Positions 7,967 to 17,798 of a stretch of DNA of 64,000 nucleotides are shown piece after piece. How positions within the stretch are numbered: position 1 is the stretch's first letter; each line of letters opens with the position of its first letter. The notes under the pieces are model-generated. The model did not search any database. It saw only the letters and a list, made by a program, of their open reading frames with translations, and was not told where the DNA came from. The DNA lies in contig CP081161.1 of NCBI GenBank assembly GCA_025141675.1, positions 2,907,001 to 2,971,000 of the forward strand. The letters are read 5' to 3'. A program made the translations under genes and the position numbers. This DNA comes from Rhodobacteraceae bacterium S2214. Lineage in GTDB: Bacteria > Pseudomonadota > Alphaproteobacteria > Rhodobacterales > Rhodobacteraceae.

Positions 7967-9196
7967 ATGAATGATCTTTTCAACAGCTTCATGACTGGCC
8001 CTGACGAGAATGGCCGTTTCGGCGATTTTGGTGGTCGCTTTGTGTCTGAAACGCTGATGCCGCTGATCCTTGAACTTGAGGAACAGTACGAGCACGCAAA
8101 GACCGATCAAACTTTCTGGGCCGAGATGAATGATCTGTGGACCCATTACGTTGGCCGTCCGTCGCCGCTGTATCATGCAGAACGTCTTTCCGAACATCTT
8201 GGCGGTGCCAAGATTTACCTCAAGCGCGACGAGTTGAACCACACTGGCGCGCACAAAATCAACAACGTGCTCGGCCAGATCATTCTGGCGCGGCGCATGG
8301 GCAAGACGCGGATCATCGCTGAAACTGGCGCTGGTCAACATGGTGTTGCGACGGCGACTGTTTGTGCGAAATTCGGTTTGAAATGTGTGGTTTACATGGG
8401 CGCACATGACGTTGAACGTCAGGCACCAAATGTTTTCCGCATGAAGCTGCTGGGCGCTGAAATCGTGCCTGTGACCTCTGGTCGTGGCACATTGAAGGAC
8501 GCCATGAACGACGCCTTGCGCGACTGGGTGACCAACGTTGACGACACGTTCTACTGCATCGGCACCGTGGCGGGTCCGCACCCCTACCCCGCTATGGTCC
8601 GCGATTTCCAAGCGATCATCGGCAAGGAAGCCAAGGAACAGATGCAGGCTGCAGAAGGCCGCCTGCCCGACACAATCATCGCCGCGATCGGTGGCGGGTC
8701 AAACGCGATGGGCCTGTTCTTTCCATTCCTCGATGACAAAGAGGTCAACATCATTGGCGTAGAGGCCGGTGGTAAAGGCGTGAACGCGAAGATGGAGCAC
8801 TGCGCGTCCCTGACGGGCGGCCGTCCCGGCGTGTTGCACGGCAACCGGACGTATCTTTTGCAGGATGACGACGGGCAGATCCTTGAAGGGTTCTCAATCT
8901 CTGCGGGTCTGGATTATCCGGGCATCGGGCCAGAACACGCTTGGCTGCACGAAATTGGTCGCGCGCAATACGTGTCGATCACGGATGTTGAGGCGCTTGA
9001 GGCCTTCCAACTATGCTGTGACATGGAAGGCATCATTCCCGCGCTCGAGCCGTCCCACGCGTTGGCGCACGTGATCAAGATCGCGCCGACGTTGCCGAAG
9101 GACCACTTGATCATCATGAACATGTGTGGGCGTGGCGATAAGGACATCTTTACGGTGGCCAAGGCGCTTGGGTTTGAGATGGGTGAGTTTGCTTAA
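7967..9196 (+). CDS. trpB: Tryptophan synthase beta subunit
   Basis: Pyridoxal-phosphate enzyme that joins indole, channelled from TrpA, with serine to give tryptophan. The 409-residue length is typical. The PLP lysine lies in [12 protein letters not shown] (near residue 92) and the indole-site glutamate in [19 protein letters not shown] (about 237-246) binds the PLP phosphate, and CGRGDKD is the C-terminal serine motif. The start is ATG with a Shine-Dalgarno just after the trpA stop. A rho-independent terminator follows the stop within 30 bases, so trpA-trpB is the end of the transcript. Confidence 0.98.
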   Translation: MNDLFNSFMTGPDENGRFGDFGGRFVSETLMPLILELEEQYEHAKTDQTFWAEMNDLWTHYVGRPSPLYHAERLSEHLGGAKIYLKRDELNHTGAHKINNVLGQIILARRMGKTRIIAETGAGQHGVATATVCAKFGLKCVVYMGAHDVERQAPNVFRMKLLGAEIVPVTSGRGTLKDAMNDALRDWVTNVDDTFYCIGTVAGPHPYPAMVRDFQAIIGKEAKEQMQAAEGRLPDTIIAAIGGGSNAMGLFFPFLDDKEVNIIGVEAGGKGVNAKMEHCASLTGGRPGVLHGNRTYLLQDDDGQILEGFSISAGLDYPGIGPEHAWLHEIGRAQYVSITDVEALEAFQLCCDMEGIIPALEPSHALAHVIKIAPTLPKDHLIIMNMCGRGDKDIFTVAKALGFEMGEFA

Positions 9197-9223
9197 AACA
9201 CTAATCTACTTTGATGACCTTGT

Positions 9224-9250
9224 GGGCCTTGCAGATCGCGAGGCCCTTTT
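9224..9250 (+). terminator. Rho-independent terminator after trpB
   Basis: GGGCCT pairs with AGGCCC across an 11-base loop and is followed by TTTT, 28 bases after the trpB stop. Confidence 0.75.
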
Positions 9251-9359
9251 CATTTCTCCATCAATGTCTGCTTCGAGCCCATACTTGCCCTAGTATTTTC
9301 TACATTCTCTATGCAATTTGGTCGGCGACAATCAATTCAAATTCCACCGGAACTCAACA

Positions 9360-9788
9360 ATGAGAGTACGACTACAACCTTTTTCGGCGCAACAGGAGCT
9401 CGATGAGGACTTAGCCCATTGCTGGCAATCCCATCTCAATGAGATGGGTGTGGGTGCAGAGGTGGAGGTTTGGGGCGTTAGCAAAAGGGACGCACGATGC
9501 TTGCTATTGCTCATACCATATTCCGACACACTTGGAGATATTTTCTTCAGTAGAGCAGAGAGCTGGGAGTTTCTCGACACAAACATTCCAAACAGTTGGA
9601 AAACCAAGTTTGAGGTCTTTGATGAACTTCTGGCTCCGGTAGTTGAGGATTTCGACTTAATCGCTGACCCACTCTTCAGAAGCACTAAAGATTTTCTTTG
9701 GCGTTTGTCTGAAGATCAGCTCAGTTCAACCGAATGGGACGGCCTGAAAGCGATTGTCGGAAAAAAGAGCGCCTCAAAGGTAAAGTGA
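9360..9788 (+). CDS. Hypothetical protein, unrecognised
   Basis: An open frame of 142 codons from an ATG (a TTG 42 bases earlier is the alternative start). No family is recognised. The predicted protein is soluble and acidic, rich in Trp and Leu, with a basic C-terminal tail (KKSASKVK). The composition looks like a real protein, but the ribosome-binding site is weak and the DNA is visibly richer in A+T than the trp genes on one side and the molybdenum hydroxylase on the other. It lies alone between the trpB terminator and a convergent operon, which suggests a recently acquired or lineage-specific gene. Confidence 0.5.
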   Translation: MRVRLQPFSAQQELDEDLAHCWQSHLNEMGVGAEVEVWGVSKRDARCLLLLIPYSDTLGDIFFSRAESWEFLDTNIPNSWKTKFEVFDELLAPVVEDFDLIADPLFRSTKDFLWRLSEDQLSSTEWDGLKAIVGKKSASKVK

Positions 9789-9981
9789 ATTTCTATTCTA
9801 AGGACAAAGTGTCGGGGGTCCGTTTCGTCCGCGATGTGTGAATTCACCCGTCGCTTGATTTCGCTGGTGCAGCGAATGTCTTCTTTGGCGGGCCGCATCG
9901 CAGCATCGCGCAGTGTGGGGCAATGGCCGGTATGGGCCGTTACTACTGCCCGACAGCAGGTGCGGATCGCTCTCGTTCGGT

Positions 9982-10008
9982 GAGGTGCGCATCAATCGCG
10001 CGCACCTC
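9982..10008. terminator. Hairpin at the convergent end of the molybdenum hydroxylase operon
   Basis: A perfect nine-base-pair stem (GAGGTGCGC / GCGCACCTC) with a nine-base loop lies 15 bases beyond the stop of the Mo-binding subunit. No T-run follows on either strand, so it may be an mRNA 3'-end stabiliser or a rho-dependent or weak terminator. The preceding 9789-9981 holds no supported gene. Confidence 0.4.
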
Positions 10009-10022
10009 TCTGTCGCAGATTG

Positions 10023-12365
10023 TCACGCGTTCAAGACAGACAGCACAGCCTCTGGCGTAATCGGTAGATGGCGAAGACGTGCGCCCACCGCATTGTAAAT
10101 CGCGTTGGCAATGGCCGGCGCGATCACTGTGGTTCCCGGCTCGCCAAGTCCAACAGGCACCTCTGTGCTCTCGATAAACTCGATCTCCATGGGTGGCGTG
10201 TCGATCATACGCAGTGGCGTGTATGTGCCAAGATTGCGATCCGCCACATTGCCGTCTTCAAATTTTGTGCCTTCGTAGAGGGCCATAGACAAGCCCCACA
10301 GGGCGGCGCCCTGACACTGCGCCAGCGCCCCATCGGGATCAACAACTGTGCCGCAATCAAAACTCAACCACATCTTTTGCACATCGATATCACCGGTTTC
10401 ACGATCGACATGAAGCTGCACAGCACCGCCGACCCAAGTTGGCATTGAGCGGGACTGCCCAAATGTAGTGGCGATGCCAATTGCTGTATCCTCCGGCAGA
10501 TCAACCCGACCGTAACCCGACATTTCGGCAACGCGCCTCAAGGCATCGGCCTGACGGTTTGCGCCACCAACCGCATTGGGCGCAGATCCGGCATTCATGC
10601 CGGTCGCATCAAGGTGTTTCAGGCGGAATTCCAATGGATCGACGCCCAGCTTGTGCGCGGCTTCATCCATAAAACTTTCAACAGCGAAGTTCGTCCACCC
10701 CGGCCCGACCGAGCGGAGCCACCCCGGGCGGAAAGTTGCATTCGCAAGATCGTTGGAAACCGCCCGCACCCTATGGGCACCGACGTTGTACCAATGATCG
10801 GCACCATCGATTGCAAAGGGATCATAGGGCTCATCATTGACGCCCTTTGGCATGAATGAGGGCACCATCACCTGCGTGGGCCACCCTGCGGCGGCGTTAT
10901 GATCCATCGCAGTAACCGCGTTCGCGTCATCAAACGCCATGCGCAACTGCTGTACCGAAGGCGATCGTGGGCTATCAAATTTTGCATCGTCCTCTCGCAT
11001 GAAGACCAGTTTGACAGGTTTGCCGCCAAGCGCCTTAGACGCCAGGGCCGCAGGGATCGCGTAGTCGCCATTCAATCGGCGTCCAAAGCCACCGCCCAAC
11101 ATGTAGCTGCGCATCACAATCTGATCTGCGGGGGCTTCGAGCGCGGCAGAAAGTGTGGGTAGGATCAACGATTGCCATTGGTTGCCGGTATGAATTTCCC
11201 AGATACCGTCTTCATCTTGAAAGACCGTCGCATTGGCTGGCTCTAACTGAAAATGCAGGACCGTCTGCGTCGTATATTCCGCCTCAAGAACAGCGGCGGA
11301 TTGTTCAAATGCGGCTGCAGTATCAGTGTCATCTGCGGGAAGGATTGCGCCATACCCATCATCGGCGATCAGCGCACGTGAACGGGCGTTAATATCTTCT
11401 TCGCTGACCGATGCGTTCTCTCCCGCTTCCCATTCGACAGCGACAAGGTCCGCTGCGCGTTTGGCCGCCATAAGGCTCTCGCCCAGTACGACAACCCACC
11501 CCGGAACCGTACCAGACGGATCATCTAGGGCAAGCGTTTGCAGATAGCCCTTAACGTCTCGGGCTGCGCCATCATCAACAGAGATCACAGAAGACCCAAG
11601 GCGCGTTGGCGGCACAAGTGGTACCGCGTAGACCATACCATCAACCGACGCATCGATGCCGTAGATTGCCTGACCCGTTGTTTTTGTATCGATATCGAGC
11701 GCTGTGACATCCTGCCCGACCAAGCGCAGATCTTCATGCTGTTTGAGCGGCAATGCGTCCAGTTCATCCTCGCTGAAGGATCGTTCCAAACCCTCAGCGA
11801 CAAGCGCGGCATAGCTGATTTCGTTACTGCCATCACTCACAACTCCGTCGCGGGCGGTGCAATTTGCAGGATCAACGTCCCACTTGGCAGCAGCAGCTTC
11901 AATAAACGCCGTTCGTCCTGCGGCACCCGCTTTGCGGTAAACCGGCCAGCTTTGCCAGACCGACCAACTGCCGCCCGTGACCATCGTGCCCCATTTTTCG
12001 TCCGTATCGACATGGGTGATGCGCACGTTTTCCCACGCGACCTCCAACTCATCGGCCAAGATACGTGCGATTGCTGTGCCAACGTGCTGGCCCATTTCGG
12101 CGCGGATGATGTTCACATTGACGATCCCGTCACTGTCGATCCAATACCAAAGACTAGGCTCGAAGGTTGCGCCATCTGGGGTCACCGGTTCGCCATCGGG
12201 CACGCTAGGATCCATCGCGGCCCGGCTTTGCAGCGGAAATCCGAAAGCAGCCCCAGCCGCAGTCGCCGCAACCAGGAAACCGCGGCGGGACAAATCCAAT
12301 TGCCCTTCGCCTGCTTCAACAACATCTGTGTGCGCTTCGCGCAAACGGGATAAAAGATTAGCCAT
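10023..12365 (-). CDS. Molybdenum-binding subunit of an isoquinoline 1-oxidoreductase-type aldehyde/heterocycle dehydrogenase
   Basis: Large catalytic subunit (780 residues) of the xanthine dehydrogenase superfamily, in the IorB branch. The start is set at the ATG that overlaps the 2Fe-2S subunit gene by eight bases; that start reveals a Tat signal with [13 protein letters not shown] at about 26-38, so the complex is folded in the cytoplasm and exported. Molybdopterin-cytosine-dinucleotide contacts are suggested by [25 protein letters not shown], and the C-terminal [17 protein letters not shown] with the expected base-catalyst Glu. Members oxidise aldehydes or hydroxylate N-heterocycles with water as oxygen donor. 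Electrons would pass to the 2Fe-2S subunit and then the tri-haem cytochrome. The substrate cannot be read from sequence. Confidence 0.88.
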   Translation of the reverse strand: MANLLSRLREAHTDVVEAGEGQLDLSRRGFLVAATAAGAAFGFPLQSRAAMDPSVPDGEPVTPDGATFEPSLWYWIDSDGIVNVNIIRAEMGQHVGTAIARILADELEVAWENVRITHVDTDEKWGTMVTGGSWSVWQSWPVYRKAGAAGRTAFIEAAAAKWDVDPANCTARDGVVSDGSNEISYAALVAEGLERSFSEDELDALPLKQHEDLRLVGQDVTALDIDTKTTGQAIYGIDASVDGMVYAVPLVPPTRLGSSVISVDDGAARDVKGYLQTLALDDPSGTVPGWVVVLGESLMAAKRAADLVAVEWEAGENASVSEEDINARSRALIADDGYGAILPADDTDTAAAFEQSAAVLEAEYTTQTVLHFQLEPANATVFQDEDGIWEIHTGNQWQSLILPTLSAALEAPADQIVMRSYMLGGGFGRRLNGDYAIPAALASKALGGKPVKLVFMREDDAKFDSPRSPSVQQLRMAFDDANAVTAMDHNAAAGWPTQVMVPSFMPKGVNDEPYDPFAIDGADHWYNVGAHRVRAVSNDLANATFRPGWLRSVGPGWTNFAVESFMDEAAHKLGVDPLEFRLKHLDATGMNAGSAPNAVGGANRQADALRRVAEMSGYGRVDLPEDTAIGIATTFGQSRSMPTWVGGAVQLHVDRETGDIDVQKMWLSFDCGTVVDPDGALAQCQGAALWGLSMALYEGTKFEDGNVADRNLGTYTPLRMIDTPPMEIEFIESTEVPVGLGEPGTTVIAPAIANAIYNAVGARLRHLPITPEAVLSVLNA

Positions 12366-12834
12366 TGTTGCGGCCTCCATTTGCCATTGCAGAAGCAGCT
12401 TCGCGAACCGCATCGCGAATACGTGGGTACGTCATGCAACGGCACAGGTTGCCTGTCATTACTGCGTCAATATCTTCATCCGTTGGGGAAGGGATATCCT
12501 CAAGCAGCGCTGCGGCTTGCATAATCTGACCCGACTGGCAGTACCCACATTGCGGAACGCGTAGGTTGCGCCACGCCTCCTGAACGGGGTGATCATTCTC
12601 TTCGGCAAGCCCTTCGATGGTGGTGATAGACGTTCCTTCAACTGACGAAACAGGCGTAATGCAAGATCGCGTCGCCTGTCCGCCAACATGAACTGTGCAA
12701 GCACCACACATCCCGATTCCACAGCCAAATTTTGTACCTGTCAGGCCAATCTCGTCGCGGATAGCCCACAGCAGGGGCGTGTCTGGGTCGGCGTCAACAC
12801 GCACCGTTTTACCGTTGATTTCGAACTCTACCAT
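12358..12834 (-). CDS. 2Fe-2S subunit of the molybdenum dehydrogenase
   Basis: A 158-residue small subunit with two [2Fe-2S] clusters. The N-terminal plant-ferredoxin site is [12 protein letters not shown] (about residues 38-49) with a distal Cys in TRSC. The C-terminal four-helix site is QCGYCQSGQ (about 95-103) plus [12 protein letters not shown] (about 129-140). It carries electrons from the Mo cofactor to the cytochrome. There is no signal peptide; it is probably co-exported with the Tat-bearing large subunit (hitchhiking), as in related complexes. It lies between the cytochrome gene (21 bases before) and the large subunit (eight-base overlap). Confidence 0.95.
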   Translation of the reverse strand: MVEFEINGKTVRVDADPDTPLLWAIRDEIGLTGTKFGCGIGMCGACTVHVGGQATRSCITPVSSVEGTSITTIEGLAEENDHPVQEAWRNLRVPQCGYCQSGQIMQAAALLEDIPSPTDEDIDAVMTGNLCRCMTYPRIRDAVREAASAMANGGRNNG

Positions 12835-12855
12835 CCGACTGATCCCCCTTTGGAT

Positions 12856-14157
12856 TTATTCGCTTTGTGTGTTGGTTTGTGAAAGGCGTGACACAGTTTC
12901 CACAAGGTCTGGCCAAGCAGGTTTGCCTGCGCGTTCATCTCTGAGATAGGCTGCGATCGCCGTAATGTCGGCCTCGGTCAGTGCGCCGCGAAAGCCCGGC
13001 ATAACAACGCCGGCAATGCCTTCAGGCCCGCTTACCCCATCTAGAATGACGTGGACGAGGTTGTCGGATGTATCCAGATTAGTCGCTGAATTGATGCCAA
13101 GATCAGGGCGGCCTGCTAAGATTTGCGCGGCATTGTAGTGACAGGATGCGCAGGCGGTTGCGTATAGACGTTCGCCAAGTTCACGGCGGTACAACGGGTT
13201 CGGGCGACCTCGCTCAAGACTAGCTAAAACGGTCTCGCTTGTGGCCGGGTCCGCCGCGTCACCACCGGATATCTCAGCAAAATAAAGGCTAAGGGCGTCG
13301 ATGTCATCGTCCGGCAATGCGCGGATACCATCATGAACGACAGGCCCCATCGGTCCGGCCGAAACACCGTGATACGTCGACACACCGGTTTTCAGATAAG
13401 CTGCGAAGTCGGGCGCGGTCCATGGCACTTGCGCGGCATTTTCAGACGTCAATGCGGGGGCCGTCCAGCCGTTGATCTGCGCACCGCCGTATTGTTGGCT
13501 TTCGATTTCCGCACCCAACGGATTGCGCGGCGTATGACAAGCACCGCAGTGTGCCACACCCTCGGCAAGATATGCACCACGGTTCCATTCCGATGTCTGC
13601 GCTTGCTCGCCTTCATATTCGCCAAAGTCGACAAACAGCATCTTCCAGCCAGCCTGCAAAAAACGTTGGTTCAAAGGAAAGGGAATCTCGGCTTCTTTGG
13701 TCTCTAGTTCCACCGGAGCGATTTCAGACATGATGTAGGCGTATAACGCGGCAACATCCTCATCGGTCATTTTGGTGAAGTGATCGTATGGAAAAGCGGG
13801 GAACAAGTGGCGCCCGTCAATATCCACGCCCTGTTTCATCGCCCGCCGGAAGGCTTCGACCGAGTAACCACCGATGCCTGTTTCCATCGCGGGGGTCAGG
13901 TTGCTGGCGTAAATCGTGCCAAATCCGGTCTCCATCGCATAATTGCCAGCGTAAGGGGCACCATTTTCCGAAGTGTGGCATTCGCTGCAATAACCGGCGG
14001 CGGCGAGCAACCGGCCTTTTTCAATGACCTCAGGCGAAAACTCTGGGCGTTCCGAGGCAGTGATCGGCGGCAACGGGGATTTATACGCGTAGATGCCAAA
14101 TCCAATTCCCCCGACGATCAAAACGCCGAAACCACTAAGAAGTAAACGCTTTAGCAT
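12856..14157 (-). CDS. Membrane-anchored tri-haem cytochrome c subunit
   Basis: The start is placed at the ATG giving MLKRLLLSGFGVLIVGG, preceded by AAAGG (433 residues); the longer open frame adds a charged stretch without signal character. One N-terminal transmembrane segment (about 4-23) is followed by three cytochrome c domains with CSECH, CGACH and CASCH haem sites. The order matches the cytochrome subunit of membrane alcohol/aldehyde dehydrogenases and nicotinate dehydrogenase-type complexes. Likely role: accept electrons from the 2Fe-2S subunit in the periplasm and feed the respiratory chain at the ubiquinone or cytochrome oxidase level. It is the first gene of the operon. Confidence 0.92.
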   Translation of the reverse strand: MLKRLLLSGFGVLIVGGIGFGIYAYKSPLPPITASERPEFSPEVIEKGRLLAAAGYCSECHTSENGAPYAGNYAMETGFGTIYASNLTPAMETGIGGYSVEAFRRAMKQGVDIDGRHLFPAFPYDHFTKMTDEDVAALYAYIMSEIAPVELETKEAEIPFPLNQRFLQAGWKMLFVDFGEYEGEQAQTSEWNRGAYLAEGVAHCGACHTPRNPLGAEIESQQYGGAQINGWTAPALTSENAAQVPWTAPDFAAYLKTGVSTYHGVSAGPMGPVVHDGIRALPDDDIDALSLYFAEISGGDAADPATSETVLASLERGRPNPLYRRELGERLYATACASCHYNAAQILAGRPDLGINSATNLDTSDNLVHVILDGVSGPEGIAGVVMPGFRGALTEADITAIAAYLRDERAGKPAWPDLVETVSRLSQTNTQSE

Positions 14158-15089
14158 GAGATGGGCCTTTGTTCGCCTGAATGGACTGCGGGAAGCAGAG
14201 CTTTCAGTCCGATGAACCTTGAACCGCCCCAAAGGTTCCTAGAAAATTCGCTTTGTCGATAAGTCGAAACGAAAGCCCCTTTCTGATCACAGTTGTGCGC
14301 GTCGTCCATCTGGATGCAGTGGAGCCCAAGTTTGCGGCCAAGAAACAGAGCACCGCTTCGTAAGCCCCAGCCATAATTTCCGGTTAAACTGCAACGGGCT
14401 TGGCGTGCGGAACCACTCACTGTCCAGCAATATCCCAAGAGTCAGGGCCAGCATTCAAAACCGCGCAACCGATACGGACACATGACTGCTTCTGACCAAT
14501 GCACAAATCGGATCAGACATGCCGTGCCATGCCCGCGCCATCCCGACTGGACATGCGACACAATGCAGCGAATTCACACTTTGTTCGCAAAGTGCGGGTT
14601 CGCATGCGTCGAAATTTTGTTGTCACAGTAAAAGGCCGGTCTGAAGGAGCGCACCACAGCGTTGTGACAACTGGATGAATGGCAGCAATGGGCCGTCCGT
14701 GTTGCTCCAACACGACCCAGCAAGTGAACTCGCTGTAATCTTTCTAATGGCCGCATTGAGCCCAATACTGTAACTAGGTAATTTGTGTTGTGTGCGCTAG
14801 CAGCATGCCGATCGCCGCAGATACTGGTTAGGCCAGGCTGCGCGGCGGTAAGGATAGCGGCCATTCCTTCATGGTGCGGAGAAGATTTGGGCGGAAATTA
14901 TTCGGGTTGCGGATTTTTGAGACATTCGATTTAAAGGCCGGCCCTGCTGTAGATAAATCCCGTTCATATGTGGGAAGGCGCCCTCATCCGTGAGCGGCCC
15001 GCTGGTCTTCAATTTAAGCTCTCTTTTGTCGTTGATACGGCAATAAAAATGACGTTCAGTCGCTGCCGAGCAGTCTTGATACTCTTCGT
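14158..15089. other. Gene-poor stretch of about 930 bases
   Basis: No open frame here has both a credible start and protein-like composition; several short, overlapping minus-strand frames are rich in Cys, His and Arg, as read-through of non-coding DNA is. There is a perfect hairpin CACTTTG-TTCG-CAAAGTG at 14577-14594. The motif GAACCGCCCC around 14220 is reminiscent of ends of IS3-type elements in this group, but no second end or transposase remnant was found. It could be decayed mobile DNA plus the promoter of the dehydrogenase operon. Confidence 0.5.
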
Positions 15090-15554
15090 TTACAGTCCGA
15101 AATCAGACAAACCTCCATGTTCTGACGGCCTTGGCCCCTGAGGCCAATGAAACAGCCTTTCGGTCTCAGTGATGGCGACATCATTGATTGAGGCATGGCG
15201 CACGGCCATGTAGCCTTCAGCGTCGAATTCCCAGTTTTCATTGCCGTGGGCGCGGAACCAGTTGCCGTTCTCGTCATGATATTCGTAGCAAAAGCGTACT
15301 GCGATGCGATTGTCGCCATGCGCCCAGATCTCCTTGATCAACCGGTATCCGTTTTCCTGCGACCACTTACGGGTCAGGAAATCGCGCACCTCGTCCCGGC
15401 CATTCAGGAACTCGGAGCGGTTGCGCCACTTTGTGTCAGGCGTGTAGGCCAATGCCACCTTGTCAGGATCACGTGTGTTCCAAGCATCTTCGGCCATGCG
15501 GACTTTTCTGACCGCATCGACGTAAGAAAAGGGCGGCACTGGCATACGGGTCAT
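15090..15554 (-). CDS. DUF1348 (NTF2-like) protein
   Basis: A 154-residue protein of the DUF1348 family, an NTF2-like fold of unknown biochemical role. Recognisable are [20 protein letters not shown] at the N-terminus, [21 protein letters not shown]-like VRDFLTRKW, and [14 protein letters not shown] with RHASINDV towards the end. It starts seven bases after the cyanase stop and is the last gene of the cyanate operon. Linkage to cynS suggests a role in handling cyanate or its products, but nothing in the sequence proves this. Confidence 0.85.
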   Translation of the reverse strand: MTRMPVPPFSYVDAVRKVRMAEDAWNTRDPDKVALAYTPDTKWRNRSEFLNGRDEVRDFLTRKWSQENGYRLIKEIWAHGDNRIAVRFCYEYHDENGNWFRAHGNENWEFDAEGYMAVRHASINDVAITETERLFHWPQGPRPSEHGGLSDFGL

Positions 15555-15560
15555 TGCGGT

Positions 15561-16028
15561 CTACCAGCTATTATAGCCAAGGTACTTGCCCGACATCTCG
15601 ACCTTCACGCGATCCCCTTTTGGGTTCTCAACGCGCGTGACGGTCATGTCGAAATCAATGGCGGACATGATCCCGTCGCCAAATTTTTCTTGAATCAGCG
15701 CTTTCAAAGTCGGGCCATAAACGCCAACGATTTCATAAAAACGGTAAATGCAGGGATCGGTCGGCACTGCTTGTTCCCAAATCTTGGTGGGGCTTTCGGC
15801 CAAGACGCTTTCCGCTTCCTGCGGCAGGCCCATGACGCTGACCATCAACTTGGCTTTTTCGGCCGGAAAGGCGTTCATGCCCATCGCGGCGGAATGGGTC
15901 CAGACGGGGGACATGCCGATTTTTTCGGCGATCTCTTCCCATGTCAGTCCAGCCTGTTTCTTGGCGGACAGGATCATGGCGGTGACGTCTTCTTTGGTCA
16001 TCATCTCAGTCATTGTGAGGTCTTTCAT
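15561..16028 (-). CDS. cynS: Cyanate hydratase (cyanase)
   Basis: Catalyses the bicarbonate-dependent breakdown of cyanate to ammonia and carbon dioxide, as a decamer. The 155-residue length is normal. An N-terminal helix-turn-helix-like domain (LTWEEIAEKIGMSPVW) is followed by the catalytic C-terminal domain. The three catalytic residues known from the E. coli enzyme are present: Arg and Glu in CIYRFYEIVGVYG (about 101-113) and Ser in GDGIMSAIDF (about 125-134). A strong GGAGG lies eight bases before the start. It follows the ABC ATPase by 17 bases, which identifies the transporter as a cyanate importer. Confidence 0.97.
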   Translation of the reverse strand: MKDLTMTEMMTKEDVTAMILSAKKQAGLTWEEIAEKIGMSPVWTHSAAMGMNAFPAEKAKLMVSVMGLPQEAESVLAESPTKIWEQAVPTDPCIYRFYEIVGVYGPTLKALIQEKFGDGIMSAIDFDMTVTRVENPKGDRVKVEMSGKYLGYNSW

Positions 16029-16045
16029 GTTGGTCTCCTCCGGTC

Positions 16046-16951
16046 TTAGCTATTCACTGCTTTCAAGGCAGGTCGTTTGTCTTCGGGATCTTCTGCAGGA
16101 TCGGTCAAGTCGATCCTGACCGTTTTGGGTTTGTTCGTTTGGCCTGCCTCTGTGGGCTGTCCGGCCAGTTCCTTTGATCGTTTGCCAAGGAACTGCACCA
16201 AATGGTTGCGGATCGCATAGTAGTTTGGGTGTTCGATAATTTCGGTCCGATTGCGCGGGCGCGGGATTGTGATTTCGACACTTTCGGCAACACGCGCGTG
16301 CGGTCCGTTTGTCATCAGCAAGATGCGATCGGCCAGCAGGATCGCCTCGTCGATGTCATGGGTGATCATAAAGACCGTTTGCTCCATCTGACCCCAAATC
16401 TTGAGCAGCTCATCCTGAATGGTCCCGCGTGTGAGGGCATCAAGTGCGCCGAAAGGTTCATCCAGCAGCAACAGTTTTGGGTGGTTTGCAAAGGCGCGCG
16501 CAATCGACACCCGCTGGCGCATGCCACCCGACAACTGGCTTGGTTTGCGGTGGATCACATCCCCCTCAAGCCCCACCATCGCGAGGAACTTGGTCGCATG
16601 TTCTTCGACCTGCTGCTTGGTCCATTCCGGGTGCCGGGCCTTAACCCCGAATGTGACGTTCTTCAGTGTCGTCAGCCATGGCAGCAAAGAATAGTTCTGG
16701 AACACGACGCCTCGGTCGAGGCTGGGACCACGGACCTCATAGCCATCCATCGTGACAACGCCGCTGGTCGGGTCTGCCAACCCTGCGAGGATGTTCATGA
16801 TCGTCGATTTGCCGCAGCCTGAATGGCCAAGGATCACCACGAATTCGCCTTTTTCGACCCCGAAGGAAGCGTTTTCGAAAACAGTCAACTCGCCGCCGTT
16901 CCCATCCGGGAACCGTTGGGTGAGTTTGTCGATACTTAAGAACGGTTTCAT
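16046..16951 (-). CDS. Nitrate/cyanate-type ABC transporter ATPase
   Basis: The start is set at the ATG giving MKPFLSIDKL (301 residues); the longer open frame overlaps the permease and has no protein-like character. It has Walker A GHSGCGKST (about 43-51), the Q-loop at FQNYSLLPW, signature LSGGMRQR (about 143-150), Walker B LLLLDEPFGALD and the H-loop ITHDID. A C-terminal tail of about 45 residues is rich in Lys, Asp and Pro and is not part of the fold. The NrtD/SsuB-like sequence, with linkage to cyanase, indicates cyanate import. It starts 11 bases after the permease stop. Confidence 0.93.
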   Translation of the reverse strand: MKPFLSIDKLTQRFPDGNGGELTVFENASFGVEKGEFVVILGHSGCGKSTIMNILAGLADPTSGVVTMDGYEVRGPSLDRGVVFQNYSLLPWLTTLKNVTFGVKARHPEWTKQQVEEHATKFLAMVGLEGDVIHRKPSQLSGGMRQRVSIARAFANHPKLLLLDEPFGALDALTRGTIQDELLKIWGQMEQTVFMITHDIDEAILLADRILLMTNGPHARVAESVEITIPRPRNRTEIIEHPNYYAIRNHLVQFLGKRSKELAGQPTEAGQTNKPKTVRIDLTDPAEDPEDKRPALKAVNS

Positions 16952-16961
16952 GGAACTTCCT

Positions 16962-17795
16962 TTATTCGGCGTAGGTGACACGGCGCTGCAGCAGGCCGAA
17001 CATGGCGTCGAGCAGCATGCCCACCACACCAATCATGAGGATTGAGAAAACGACGGATGTCAGATCAAGATTGTTCCATTCGTTCCACACGTAGTAGCCA
17101 ATGCCGGTGCCACCGACGAGCATTTCAGCGGCCACAATCACTAGCCACGCGATACCGATCGAGATGCGCATGCCAGTCAGAATCGTTGGGGCCGCCGCTG
17201 GCAGGATCACGGTGAAGGCAGTTCTAATTGGTCCCAGCTCGTGGGTACGGGCCACGTTGACCCAGTCCTCACGCACGCCAGCCACGCCAAAGGCGGTGTT
17301 GATCAGCATGGGCCAGATCGAACAGATAAAGATCACGAAGATCGCCGATGCTTCACTGTCACCGATAATGAACAACGCAAGCGGCATCCACGCGAGCGGA
17401 GAGATCGGGCGCAGTACCTGAATGAACGGGTTGAAGGCCTTGTAGGCAACTTGGCTCATCCCGATCAGAAACCCAAAGGGGATGGCGATCAAGGCGGCGA
17501 GAAAATAGCCCGTCAGGACACGATAAATCGAATATCCGATTTGAATGCCGATGCCTTTGTCGTTGGGCCCCGCATCATAGAACGGGTCGCTGAGTTGTTC
17601 CCACGCCTTGGCAATGACCTGACTGGGTGGCGGGACACCCGCCTTTGGTGCGCCAGCGCCGGTTAGAATCTCGTATTCGGTCAGCTCTTCGGCGGCCTTT
17701 TGTGCCGGGATGGCGGCCTCCCAAATCAGGAGACCGACAACCAACATGACAACCGACAACAATGCAGCACGCTGGTTTATTGAAAGGGTGCCCAT
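16962..17795 (-). CDS. Nitrate/cyanate-type ABC transporter permease
   Basis: A 277-residue membrane protein of the NrtB/CynB/SsuC class. A first transmembrane helix (about 11-30) is followed by a periplasmic loop and a five-helix core. The loop that contacts the ATPase is ARTHELGPIRTAFTVILPAA (about 185-204, the EAA motif, with G at the expected place). Substitutions are conservative and the length is normal. It is separated by three bases from the binding-protein gene before it and by ten from the ATPase gene after it, so it is surely in the same transcript. The substrate is inferred from cynS in the operon. Confidence 0.93.
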   Translation of the reverse strand: MGTLSINQRAALLSVVMLVVGLLIWEAAIPAQKAAEELTEYEILTGAGAPKAGVPPPSQVIAKAWEQLSDPFYDAGPNDKGIGIQIGYSIYRVLTGYFLAALIAIPFGFLIGMSQVAYKAFNPFIQVLRPISPLAWMPLALFIIGDSEASAIFVIFICSIWPMLINTAFGVAGVREDWVNVARTHELGPIRTAFTVILPAAAPTILTGMRISIGIAWLVIVAAEMLVGGTGIGYYVWNEWNNLDLTSVVFSILMIGVVGMLLDAMFGLLQRRVTYAE

Positions 17796-17798
17796 GGC

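Noticed and set aside
7652..8611. Long minus-strand open frame opposite trpA/trpB
   Set aside because: Antisense to conserved trp genes; the translation has no family resemblance.
14151..14864. Short minus-strand frames upstream of the cytochrome gene
   Set aside because: They overlap each other, lack ribosome-binding sites and have Cys/His/Arg-rich composition typical of read-through of non-coding DNA.
15195..16049. Long plus-strand open frame opposite cynS and DUF1348
   Set aside because: It is antisense to two clearly recognised genes and its translation is a His/Gly/Phe-rich shadow.
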